Source: Rhizobium terrae
Lineage (GTDB): Bacteria > Pseudomonadota > Alphaproteobacteria > Rhizobiales > Rhizobiaceae
DNA: 64,000 nucleotides
Direction: 5' to 3'
Assembly (NCBI RefSeq): GCF_003425685.1
Contig: NZ_QJKM01000008.1
Coordinates: forward strand, 1 to 64,000
Shown here: positions 43,980 through 51,654 of the stretch, one piece after another
Position numbering within the stretch: the first letter of the stretch is position 1
Layout: each line of letters begins with the position of its first letter
Notes under the pieces: generated by a model
The model's database searches: none
Seen by the model: only the letters and a program-made list of their open reading frames with translations
Told to the model about the DNA's origin: nothing
Made by a program: the position numbers and the translations under genes

Positions 43980-45155
43980 TTAGGCGGCGTTCGTCCGTGC
44001 CTTGCGAGGCTCTTCGACGGGCCGGATTTTCATGTCGAGGCTGTAGTTCCAGAAATGTGCCCCGAGTGCCGGCAGCAATGCGACCTCCATGCGGCCTTCG
44101 CTCGGCACCATGACGATCATCGCTACCGTTGCCGACTGGTTGTTGGAGAGCGACTTGCGCGGCGGGCGGCAGACGGACCACGGGCTTTCGAACGTGTCGG
44201 ACAGCGCGGTCTTCACCGTATCCACGGTGACCTTGCCGATATGCGGCTCGATCAACTGGCGAACGCGCAGGTCGCGGTAGAGCGAATCCGGCATGTTGAC
44301 CACACCTTTGTCGAGCAGTTTCGACAGCGCGACAGGGCTCTGGAAATGGTTGGCATGTACCAGCACGCCATTTTGCGGATGAATGAGGAAGGTCTCGTCT
44401 GGCGCGCATTCGAAATCGATCGCGACGCCATGCGCATGGCCGATCATCATGTTGTTCGAGGCCGATTTGCGGGTGCCGTAGACCGCCTGCATCGACATTG
44501 CCAGATGGTTCTGTTCCAGAACCTTGCGGCGGATGATGGCGAGCGGCACGCCGAGTTCGCGGTAATCCCGATCGGTTTCGAGATAGTTGCCGCTAATGGA
44601 AATGCCGGCAGCGTTGAAGCCGGTGCGCGCCAGACCACCCGCCTCGGTGAAGGTGATGATATCCGGCCCGTCATTCCGCTTGATCTTCAGGACGATCGCA
44701 GTTTCGGCACATTCCGCCTTCCAGTCCCAGTTCTGGGCGTGGATGAAGATCTTGTCGCGCGTAGCAGACGGCATGACGAAGACGCCGGTGCAACCGTCCG
44801 ATTGGATGAAATCCGCCTGACCCTTTTCCCTCCGGCGCGCCAGCTTGAGGATTTCCGTTCGCGCGTTGAGAAGTAGGATCGCGGCGAGATCGGTATTCAC
44901 CGCCTTGGCGATGCCGCGCATTTCCTCGATATACTGGCTGCCGTAATTCTCGATCGCGCCGGCAAAGCGATCGATCATCGCGGCAAGATCGCTGTCCTTC
45001 AGGCCTGAAGAATGCAGCTGCACCTTGTAATGTTCGATACCTCTGAGAATCCGCCCGGATGCCTGCTCGCCATATTGTTGACCGCGTTCGAACGGCGTAC
45101 CAGAAACTTCGATGAGCGGGCAGGGGAGGGGCAAGGTCATGATGGCTTGTTCCAT
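43980..45155 (-). CDS. C45-family peptidase/acyltransferase (penicillin acyltransferase-like)
   Basis: A 391-residue member of the C45 group (acyl-CoA:6-aminopenicillanic acid acyltransferase-like, Ntn-hydrolase fold). FERGQQYGEQASGRILRGIE near residue 22 is the family N-terminal motif. The likely nucleophile is C122 in SDGCTGVF, which becomes N-terminal after autocatalytic cleavage between Gly and Cys in this family. HAQNWDW and GLARTGFNAAGISISGN follow as expected. These enzymes hydrolyse or form amide bonds of acylated amino compounds. It is first in an eight-gene minus-strand operon and is divergent from the GntR gene. ATG at 45140 is an equally good start. Confidence 0.85.
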   Translation of the reverse strand: MEQAIMTLPLPCPLIEVSGTPFERGQQYGEQASGRILRGIEHYKVQLHSSGLKDSDLAAMIDRFAGAIENYGSQYIEEMRGIAKAVNTDLAAILLLNARTEILKLARRREKGQADFIQSDGCTGVFVMPSATRDKIFIHAQNWDWKAECAETAIVLKIKRNDGPDIITFTEAGGLARTGFNAAGISISGNYLETDRDYRELGVPLAIIRRKVLEQNHLAMSMQAVYGTRKSASNNMMIGHAHGVAIDFECAPDETFLIHPQNGVLVHANHFQSPVALSKLLDKGVVNMPDSLYRDLRVRQLIEPHIGKVTVDTVKTALSDTFESPWSVCRPPRKSLSNNQSATVAMIVMVPSEGRMEVALLPALGAHFWNYSLDMKIRPVEEPRKARTNAA

Positions 45156-45246
45156 GCTGGATGATGACGAAGGTCAATCGGATTGCCTCCATCAAAAAAG
45201 TATTTCATAAAACAAAAACCAAAAATGACAGGAAGGCAAGCGGAAA

Positions 45247-46113
45247 ATGTCGGACGCGAGCACGCCTCTTCAACAGGACCTGATGCGTCGCATCATTGAC
45301 CTCATCCACGATGATAATCTCCAGCCTGGAGCGCGGCTGCGTCAAAACCAGCTTGCGGATCGGCTCAGTGTCTCCCGCACGCCGGTGCGTATCGCCTTGG
45401 AAATGCTGGTGGAAGAGGGAGTCGTGAAACATGAGCCAAACCGCGGGATGATGGTTGCCTCGATCCCGCCGCGCGTCGAAAAATCGGAAGGCCCGCCTGC
45501 CGAAGAGGAACTGCTGATCGCGATCGCGAGGCTGCGTCGCGAGGGGGCGTTGGCCGAACAATTCGCGGAACTTGAGTTGATGCGGCTGACAGGACGCGAG
45601 CGGACGCCAGTGCGCCAAGCATTGATCAAGCTCGAAGGACTGGGCGTTATCGAGCGCCGGCAAGGTTATGGCTGGCAGTTCTTCGACCCGGTCCGTGATG
45701 CGCGTGCCCGCGAGGAAAGCTACGATTTCCGGCAACTGATCGAATGCGCCGCGATCCTTTCGCCGGAGTTCTCGCTCTCGGTGGACTGGATCAAGTCGAT
45801 GTGGTCACGCCATGAGGCGATCATGACGGCGCCCTGGACCGATACGTCCAGCGTTATGCTTTTCGAAATGAACGCCGAATTTCATCTCGGTATCAGCGCT
45901 GCTTCCGGTAACCGCTATATTAGGGAAGCAATGCACCGGCAGAACCAGCTCAGGCGCTTGTCGAACTACAACTGGCAGCACGGCGCTGAACGTGTGGCGG
46001 TGACCTGTCGCGAGCATCTGGAGATCCTCGACCGGCTAGAGCGTGGCGACAACGAAGTCGCGGCTGCTCTGATGCGTAAGCATCTGGTGGGTGCACAACG
46101 CACATCAAAGTGA
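45247..46113 (+). CDS. GntR-family regulator with apparent tandem winged helices
   Basis: A 288-residue GntR/FadR-type regulator. The first winged helix is at residues 8-72 (LQPGARLRQNQLADRLSVSR, TPVRIALEMLVEEGVV). A second segment at about 85-146 repeats the pattern: ELMRLTGRERTPVRQALIKL followed by EGLGVIERRQGYGWQF. The remainder is a helical FCD-like effector domain (EESYDFRQLIECAAI, FHLGISAASGNRYI, then HLEILDRLERGDNEVAAALM). It is divergent from the acylase operon, with a 91-base A/T-rich gap between, so it most likely represses that operon until the substrate or a product binds. Confidence 0.85.
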   Translation: MSDASTPLQQDLMRRIIDLIHDDNLQPGARLRQNQLADRLSVSRTPVRIALEMLVEEGVVKHEPNRGMMVASIPPRVEKSEGPPAEEELLIAIARLRREGALAEQFAELELMRLTGRERTPVRQALIKLEGLGVIERRQGYGWQFFDPVRDARAREESYDFRQLIECAAILSPEFSLSVDWIKSMWSRHEAIMTAPWTDTSSVMLFEMNAEFHLGISAASGNRYIREAMHRQNQLRRLSNYNWQHGAERVAVTCREHLEILDRLERGDNEVAAALMRKHLVGAQRTSK

Positions 46114-46239
46114 TTTTTGTACTATAAAAGTCATAAATCTGGTTGAACGAAAAATTCGTTTGTGACGAGGTGACCAGCGGCGCTTCCCTGGCGCGTCCGG
46201 TGGAATGCAAAGGAGATGGCATGAAAGAGGCCGCGGCCG

Positions 46240-46635
46240 TTGAGAGAACGGATCACTGACCTCGGCGATCCCGACACGGTGGTTCCCGCACTGTTTGCCG
46301 GGGCCTACGACTCCGCCACGGCCCCCGCCTTCAAGCGCTGGCACGCACGACGAGTCGAGGGCATGCCCAGACATGTCCTGCGCGAGTCCTTTGGTCCACT
46401 CTTCACGGGACCCGATCAGGTTGGCGTGGAGGAGGCGAGCGCTGGATTTTGCCAGCGACTAACAATCCCGTTCTACCATCTGTGCCGGGACCCGGCCCAG
46501 GCCAACCGCATGCGGCAATGGTTCTCGCACCCCAAGTCGAAGGTAGAAGCTTGGACCGGAGCGGGGCACTGGATCATGCTCGACCGCAAAGACGATGTGA
46601 ACGCTGCGGTGACAGCATGGATAGACGCGTTATAG
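46240..46635 (+). pseudogene. Alpha/beta hydrolase, N-terminally truncated
   Basis: The 131-residue frame is the cap and C-terminal part of an alpha/beta hydrolase: IPFYHLCRDPAQANRMRQWF, then AWTGAGHWIMLDRKDDVNAA with the catalytic histidine in GAGHW. The nucleophile-serine half (about 130 residues) is missing and only a TTG could start it. It is probably a remnant. Confidence 0.65.
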
Positions 46636-46733
46636 ATTCAAGGCTTTGATCTGGCCGCGACTCTCGCCACGATGTGGGGAGATTGGTACGCTGTTCTCAG
46701 TTGGCAGCTTCCGCAACCGTTAGGCAGGCTCAG

Positions 46734-47038
46734 ATGGAAAGCCGTCCCTTCACGATCCAGGTACCCGACGAAGCCAGAGAAGACCTGCACCGTCGCTTGC
46801 GTGAATGGTCATTGGCCCGGTTCGATCGATGCGGACAGTTGGGAGGACGGCACCAGCCTTTCGTTCCTAAAGGGTCTGCGAGACTACTGGCTGCACCGAA
46901 CGCGCGCTCAATGTTGTACGCTGGACCCGTATGCCCACGGGCGGTTATTTCGCGGCACTCGATCAACCCGAGGCGCTGGCCGCAGAAATCCGAGCGTTGG
47001 ATCGGCTGGCCGAGGGTCCATTTCGCAAGAAAGGGTAG
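46734..47038 (+). pseudogene. Epoxide hydrolase remnant with internal deletion
   Basis: The start MESRPFTIQVPDEAREDLHR, then in a shifted frame WEDGTSLSFLKGLRDYWLHR, is the N-terminal EHN domain of epoxide hydrolases. Directly after it, in another frame, MPTGGYFAALDQPEALAAEI is the extreme C-terminus of the same family. Nearly 300 residues between them, including the catalytic aspartate, are gone. The following bases to about 47264 keep an open frame (MFVRLLTERSSVSMLTANSS) that I do not recognise. Confidence 0.7.
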
Positions 47039-47322
47039 CTATTTAGAAATTTGGAACTTTGAAGGAAACTTCGGCCGCCCTCGGATGTTCGTGCGGCTCC
47101 TCACCGAGAGGAGTTCAGTTTCTATGCTGACGGCAAATAGCAGCATCCGGTTTGTCGAAACCGTCGATGGCGCCGCCATGAACCTCGAAGGCGCACCGCT
47201 CAAGCTCAAGGAAGAGTCGCGGCCGATCTGGTTGGCGGCGCAGAGGCCGAGCAGATGCAACTGATGACTGCCGCCGCATGTACCGGCGGCGACGATTTTA
47301 TCGACGGAGACGGAGGAAAGAT

Positions 47323-47481
47323 ATGAGCAGACGGGCGCTTATTGCTGGGGTTGCGGGCTTCATCGTTATCTTGGCTATCGTGGTCGCCGTCGTCGATCAG
47401 GCTATGATGAGTGCGGAGGGAGACCATCCGACACCGGCGGTCCGCGACTCTCGCAACCCGGCGGCTCCTGCATCACCATGA
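47323..47481 (+). CDS. Small single-helix membrane protein
   Basis: A 52-residue peptide: MSRRALIAGVAGFIVILAIV then VAVVDQAMMSAEGDHPTPAV. It has a basic N-terminus, one membrane helix and a polar tail, so N-in/C-out topology is likely. GGAGGA at 47312-47317 gives a good ribosome binding site for the ATG at 47323; an upstream ATG at 47278 gives an arginine-rich leader and is less likely. No family is recognised. Confidence 0.5.
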   Translation: MSRRALIAGVAGFIVILAIVVAVVDQAMMSAEGDHPTPAVRDSRNPAAPASP

Positions 47482-47574
47482 TGCCAAGGTTCTTGATGCT
47501 CAAGATCTCTCGTGCATGCCTGCACTGCAGTTGAGATATGATATAGGCCGCAGCGTCATCTTCTTGGGCTGGCC

Positions 47575-49449
47575 CTATCCAGGTTTGCGTGGTCTTTCTT
47601 CTCTCTGAGCCTTTGCAATATTCCTGAACAGCCGCATTTCCTTCAGTTCCTCCAACGGCACATCGAGCTTCAAGCGCCAGTTCGGATATTCCTCCGATGT
47701 CCCGGGGATATTGGTAGACCTGCGCTCTCCCACCATATCTGCCAGCCGAAGTGCGACGAGCAGGCTATCCGTGCGAGCCAATAGCGTGTGGAGGCCGACA
47801 ACAAGGTCTTCCGCAATGGCTGGATCCTGTGTCAAGGTGTTGGCCGTTGGTTGCATGAGGCCTGCTTCCGCCAACATCCCAAACATGCCCCGTCTGCGCC
47901 CTTCCCGTTCGGCATGCAAGTTCGTCGCGGTCGCCGAGTCGCACCAGCCGTTCATTTCCGCGAAAGCAATGTCATCGCCACTCCACCAGCCGATTAACGG
48001 CGGCAGATCATGGGTGGAAAGACATGCGAGCGAAGCAGACCCGGTTATTTCGGAATCCGTCGGTGAAAAATCTTCGAAATAAATAACCTTGTACCCGAAC
48101 ACGCCGGCCTTCTGCAGCGCCGGACGAAAGCCTGCGGGGACATTTCCAAGGTCCTCGCCGACGACGATCATTTTCCGGTGATGCGAGATTTCCGCGAGAT
48201 CGCTCATGCTCCCGGTAAAAGGATAACGAAGATAACCCCCCGCAGCCGGCGCCTCTCCGGCCGGGATGAGGAACAGCTGCCAGAGGCTCATGGCGTGGTC
48301 CAGTCTCAGCGCGCCGGCATACCGCGCCGTACAATCTATGAGCTCTCTGAAATAGGAGAGGCTGCGATCAAGCAAAGAAGCGGGCGAGAGGGGAACCAGA
48401 CCCCAGTCCTGTCCGCGGGCACTGAAGGCGTCAGGGGGGGCGCCGATCTGCATTCCCGACAGGACCATGTCCGGTTCCGACCAGGTCGAGGAGCCATCCG
48501 GAACTTCGCCTACGGCAAAATCGAGATAAAGGCCGATGCACATGCCGGCTGAGCGGGCATGGGCAGAAACCTCTTCCAATTGTATAGATGTTAGCCATTG
48601 CAGCCAGATGTGGAAATCTATGTCGTCGCTGTGTCCGGCTATGAAGTCTTCCACCGCCGTGCTGCTGCGGCTGCGGAACTCTTCAGGCCAGTTCAACCAA
48701 CCGCTTCCGTAGCCGCGAGAAGGCATCTCGCACGACAGGCTTTCGAACAGGCAATGACCAAAAAGTGAGCTGCCGCCCTCTGCCTTGAACTCTTCAAACG
48801 CCCGCTGGTCGACGGCCGCCTTCCTGGCGTCGCCATTTCTCCATTTGCGCCAAAGGGTTTTCAGAACCTGAAGCTTAATCTCGGCCACCGCAGTGTAGTC
48901 GACAAGCTCCGTCGCCCTGAGTTCGGTTAGCCTCTGCTGGTCCACGAGGTCATCCCGAAACCCGGCGACCTTATCCACGGCAAGATAAAGCGGGTTCAAG
49001 AACCGGCGGTTGGATGGGGAATATGGGCTGCAGCGTTCCGGATCGCTCAGAAACAGGGCGTGCAGCGGGTTAAGGCCAATGAAATCCGCACCCGCATCGG
49101 CGGCAATGGTGCAAAGCGTTCTGACATCTTCGAGATCGCCGATTCCCCAGTTGCGCGAAGATCTGAGTTCGTAAATCTGAGCGGCAACGCCCCAGCAACC
49201 TTTCGGTTGAAGCGACGCCGGCATGTAGCATCGCGCACCAGGCAGAACCTGGAGGCTCGGCTCCGGCCACGTTTCAGCAAGTGCAGGATTGAGCAGCCTG
49301 AGAAAGCCCAATGCCTCCACCATGCGCAGCCTGCTGGCAAGCGGAACCTCTTGAACAGCTCCTTGCAGATCTTCGTATTGTTCCGGAATGACAGATTTCT
49401 CCGTCAGCCGGTCGAGCACAAAATGGACGAGTTCGTTTTCGGCGGTCAT
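47575..49449 (-). CDS. malQ: 4-alpha-glucanotransferase (amylomaltase)
   Basis: A 624-residue GH77 enzyme that transfers alpha-1,4-glucan segments between maltooligosaccharides. Counting from the ATG at 49449, the nucleophile is D384 (LRLDHAM), the acid/base is E432 (VGEDLG), and the third carboxylate is D481 (STHDLPP). The spacing agrees with known MalQ proteins. NWGIGDLEDVRTL opens the barrel and LNPLHALF follows. ATG at 49461 is an alternative start. It has no glycogen or maltose genes beside it, so it appears as a lone accessory copy. Its 3' end is close to a small membrane-protein gene and its 5' side to an IS3 remnant. Confidence 0.9.
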   Translation of the reverse strand: MTAENELVHFVLDRLTEKSVIPEQYEDLQGAVQEVPLASRLRMVEALGFLRLLNPALAETWPEPSLQVLPGARCYMPASLQPKGCWGVAAQIYELRSSRNWGIGDLEDVRTLCTIAADAGADFIGLNPLHALFLSDPERCSPYSPSNRRFLNPLYLAVDKVAGFRDDLVDQQRLTELRATELVDYTAVAEIKLQVLKTLWRKWRNGDARKAAVDQRAFEEFKAEGGSSLFGHCLFESLSCEMPSRGYGSGWLNWPEEFRSRSSTAVEDFIAGHSDDIDFHIWLQWLTSIQLEEVSAHARSAGMCIGLYLDFAVGEVPDGSSTWSEPDMVLSGMQIGAPPDAFSARGQDWGLVPLSPASLLDRSLSYFRELIDCTARYAGALRLDHAMSLWQLFLIPAGEAPAAGGYLRYPFTGSMSDLAEISHHRKMIVVGEDLGNVPAGFRPALQKAGVFGYKVIYFEDFSPTDSEITGSASLACLSTHDLPPLIGWWSGDDIAFAEMNGWCDSATATNLHAEREGRRRGMFGMLAEAGLMQPTANTLTQDPAIAEDLVVGLHTLLARTDSLLVALRLADMVGERRSTNIPGTSEEYPNWRLKLDVPLEELKEMRLFRNIAKAQREERPRKPG

Positions 49450-49699
49450 TATATCCCCCATGCAGTGGGTGTGTCGTAGGAAACCGGCGCTGGCCAACAG
49501 CTTCATCGCTTGGAAGTTCCCACACTGGCTGTGGGGTGCCTGTTTTCAGGAAACACATATTGGAAAAGCGGGTTGAAACTGTGGACCGGCGCCTGCGTTA
49601 GAGCGCGACTTTCGAGCGGAGTTGCACCTATGAAATCTTCAGAGATTGAACCGCGCCGGGTTTGCCGGAGGCTCCAACTTCTGAGAAAGTGGAGCCATC

Positions 49700-50026
49700 A
49701 TGAGCAAGACGACAAACAAATTTTCACCTGAAGTCCGCAACCGTGCCATTCGTATGGTGCTGGACCACGAAGCCGAGCATCCATCACGCTGGGCTGCCGT
49801 TTCATCTATCGCTGCCAAGATTGGCTGCTCGCCAGCCACCCTGCACGAATGGGTCAAGAAGACCGAGGTCGACAATGGTAAACGCGCAGGCCTGCCGAGC
49901 GATGTCGCCGAGAAGATGAAGGCTCTTGAGCCGGAGAACCGCGAGCTTCGTCAGGCCAACGAGATTCTGCGCAAAGCTTCGGCCTATTTCGCCATGGCGG
50001 AGCTCGACCGCCCCTTCAAGCGATGA
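49700..50026 (+). CDS. IS3-family transposase OrfA
   Basis: A 108-residue DNA-binding subunit. A helix-turn-helix covers about residues 10-60 ([38 protein letters not shown]). A leucine-zipper-like helix follows ([20 protein letters not shown]). It looks intact. Its end overlaps the OrfB start by four bases, as is usual where frameshifting makes the OrfAB fusion. Confidence 0.85.
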   Translation: MSKTTNKFSPEVRNRAIRMVLDHEAEHPSRWAAVSSIAAKIGCSPATLHEWVKKTEVDNGKRAGLPSDVAEKMKALEPENRELRQANEILRKASAYFAMAELDRPFKR

Positions 50027-50499
50027 TTTCGTTCATCGACGAACACCGTGTTCGGGGTCGAGCCGATCTGCAGACTGCTGCCGATCGCCCCGTCAACCTA
50101 CTAGGAGAACGTCGCCAAACGCCTGGACGTGGATCGCCTGTCAGTCCGCGCCCGCAGCGATATCGGCCTGAAGATCGAGATACGCCGGGTGTTTGCGGAC
50201 AGAAAATCTGGCCGGCAATTGCGGCTCGCCGATCGATGCCGCCAATCTTTTCGCGATAAGAAATAGCCTCCGTCTTTCCGGACGGGACCGAAGCGCTGCC
50301 CTAGAACGGCGCGAATGGGCTGCGTCACCTGCTTCCGGCAAGTCGATCCAGCTCCTCGCCCGGACGACAGGAGTCGGCATTGTTCAATATCGAAGGGTTC
50401 AACACCCGCCGCCTTCTGGAGCCCTTCGGAACATTCCGCCAGCCGAGGCCGAAGAACGATACTACGCCATGCTGGACGCACCAGCCATGGCCGCATAAC
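50023..50499 (+). pseudogene. IS3-family transposase OrfB remnant
   Basis: Starts [10 protein letters not shown], then shifts frame (CRLLPIAPSTY-like, then VAKRLDVDRLSVRARSDIGL). The catalytic core is missing. The family C-terminus NIPPAEAEERYYAMLDAPAM appears just before the right inverted repeat. Several frameshifts and a deletion of about 300 bases inactivate it. Confidence 0.75.
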
Positions 50500-50577
50500 T
50501 TAAACGAAATGGCCTCCGGCAAACCCGGGGCGGTTCTTGATGGTGGGAGACGTCGGCGTTGCAACAGGTAATACGTG

Positions 50578-51654
50578 ATGAAATCGGCACTCCAAGACGA
50601 ATTGATTGACCTTATTTATGGGACCGTCTTTTCGGATAGGGGATGGCAACCGTTTCTTGATCGACTTAACGCGTCGATGTCGTTCGGAAAGACCTCTCTA
50701 CTATTACATGATGCGTCCACTCGGGCTGGTGCATTCCCGATATCATCAGGTTATGATTTGCATGAGATAACTGCCTATGCTCAATATTTCGCCTCAATAA
50801 ACCCTTGGATGCCGAAGGCCGCAATCCGTCGCGTCGGCGTCGGCATAACCTCTGATGACATGTACCATCCGCGCGAACTTCAAAAGACGGAGTTTTACAA
50901 CGACTACTTAAAGGCTTCGGGATTAGCCGGAGGAGCAGGCGTAACCATAGCCCGAGAGAAGGGGCGATCCTTTATTCTCACATCTCTGATGTCGGAAAGA
51001 GATCTTCATAGATCAAAGGAGTACGCGGCACTCATGACGACGCTCGCTCCGCATCTGCGGCGCGCTTTCGACTATCAACAGAAGCAGTATCGGGACGGAC
51101 TTCAGAGCCAAGCCAGAAATCGTCTCCTTGATATTGCGGGCGTGGGCCTATTGGTTTGCGGCGGAAATGCGAAGGTGATCACGATGAACGAGACCGCGTC
51201 GTTACTTCTGAACCAAAGCTGCGGCATCCGGGTATCAGCTACCGGGAAGATTTGTGTCTTTGATGAGTCGCTGCAGCACATGTTGGAGCATAATCGAGCG
51301 CCAACGACGCAGGCCAGCTACGATGTTCTATTTGAGAAAAACGGCCGTGCGTTCCGTATTACTGCTCTATGGTTGAATTCCTCGGACATCTTCGAATTCC
51401 TTCACGGCCCTTCAGTGGCACTGGTTGTAAAGCCTGTGATGGCAGATCTCGCCGAAGGCGCTTTTGGCCTTTCTGCGGCAGAAGCGGAGGTCGCAACCGC
51501 AGTCATCGACGGCATGTCTCTTTCTGAGATCGCCGATTCACGACAGGTTTCCAAGGAGACCGTCCGAACCCAGTTGAAGGTTGTCTTTCGAAAATTAGGA
51601 ATTTCTGGTCAGCTAGAGCTGGTTCGCCGTTTTGGCTCGAAGGCATCTTCGTGA
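50578..51654 (+). CDS. LuxR-type transcriptional regulator
   Basis: A 358-residue protein with a C-terminal LuxR-type helix-turn-helix at about residues 295-355 (FGLSAAEAEVATAVIDGMSL, SEIADSRQVSKETVRTQLKV, VFRKLGISGQLELVRR). The N-terminal 280 residues do not resemble the acyl-homoserine-lactone binding domain; they may form a PAS-like sensor (LLDIAGVGLLVCGGNAKVIT). The ATG at 50578 follows a GTG at 50575. It starts 40 bases after the right end of the IS3 remnant, so the element may supply or have displaced its promoter. It converges on and overlaps the alpha-oxoamine synthase gene by 46 bases. Codon use looks more A/T-rich than its neighbours. Confidence 0.82.
   Translation: MKSALQDELIDLIYGTVFSDRGWQPFLDRLNASMSFGKTSLLLHDASTRAGAFPISSGYDLHEITAYAQYFASINPWMPKAAIRRVGVGITSDDMYHPRELQKTEFYNDYLKASGLAGGAGVTIAREKGRSFILTSLMSERDLHRSKEYAALMTTLAPHLRRAFDYQQKQYRDGLQSQARNRLLDIAGVGLLVCGGNAKVITMNETASLLLNQSCGIRVSATGKICVFDESLQHMLEHNRAPTTQASYDVLFEKNGRAFRITALWLNSSDIFEFLHGPSVALVVKPVMADLAEGAFGLSAAEAEVATAVIDGMSLSEIADSRQVSKETVRTQLKVVFRKLGISGQLELVRRFGSKASS

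Larger units (their letters stand above)
49647..50537 (+). mobile_element. IS3-family element, internally deleted
   Basis: Bounded by 26-base terminal inverted repeats at 49647-49672 and 50512-50537 that match at 24 of 26 positions; both contain the core CCGGGTTTGCCGGAGGC. The 891-base length is about 300 bases short of an intact element. It contains a complete orfA and an orfB whose middle, with the DDE residues, is lost. It cannot move alone but could be moved by a related transposase. Confidence 0.8.

Noticed and set aside
42366..44876. An 836-codon open frame on the plus strand
   Set aside because: It lies antisense to the family 5 binding protein and the C45 acylase, both of which have clear domains. 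Its arginine- and histidine-rich composition is that of a shadow frame in GC-rich DNA.
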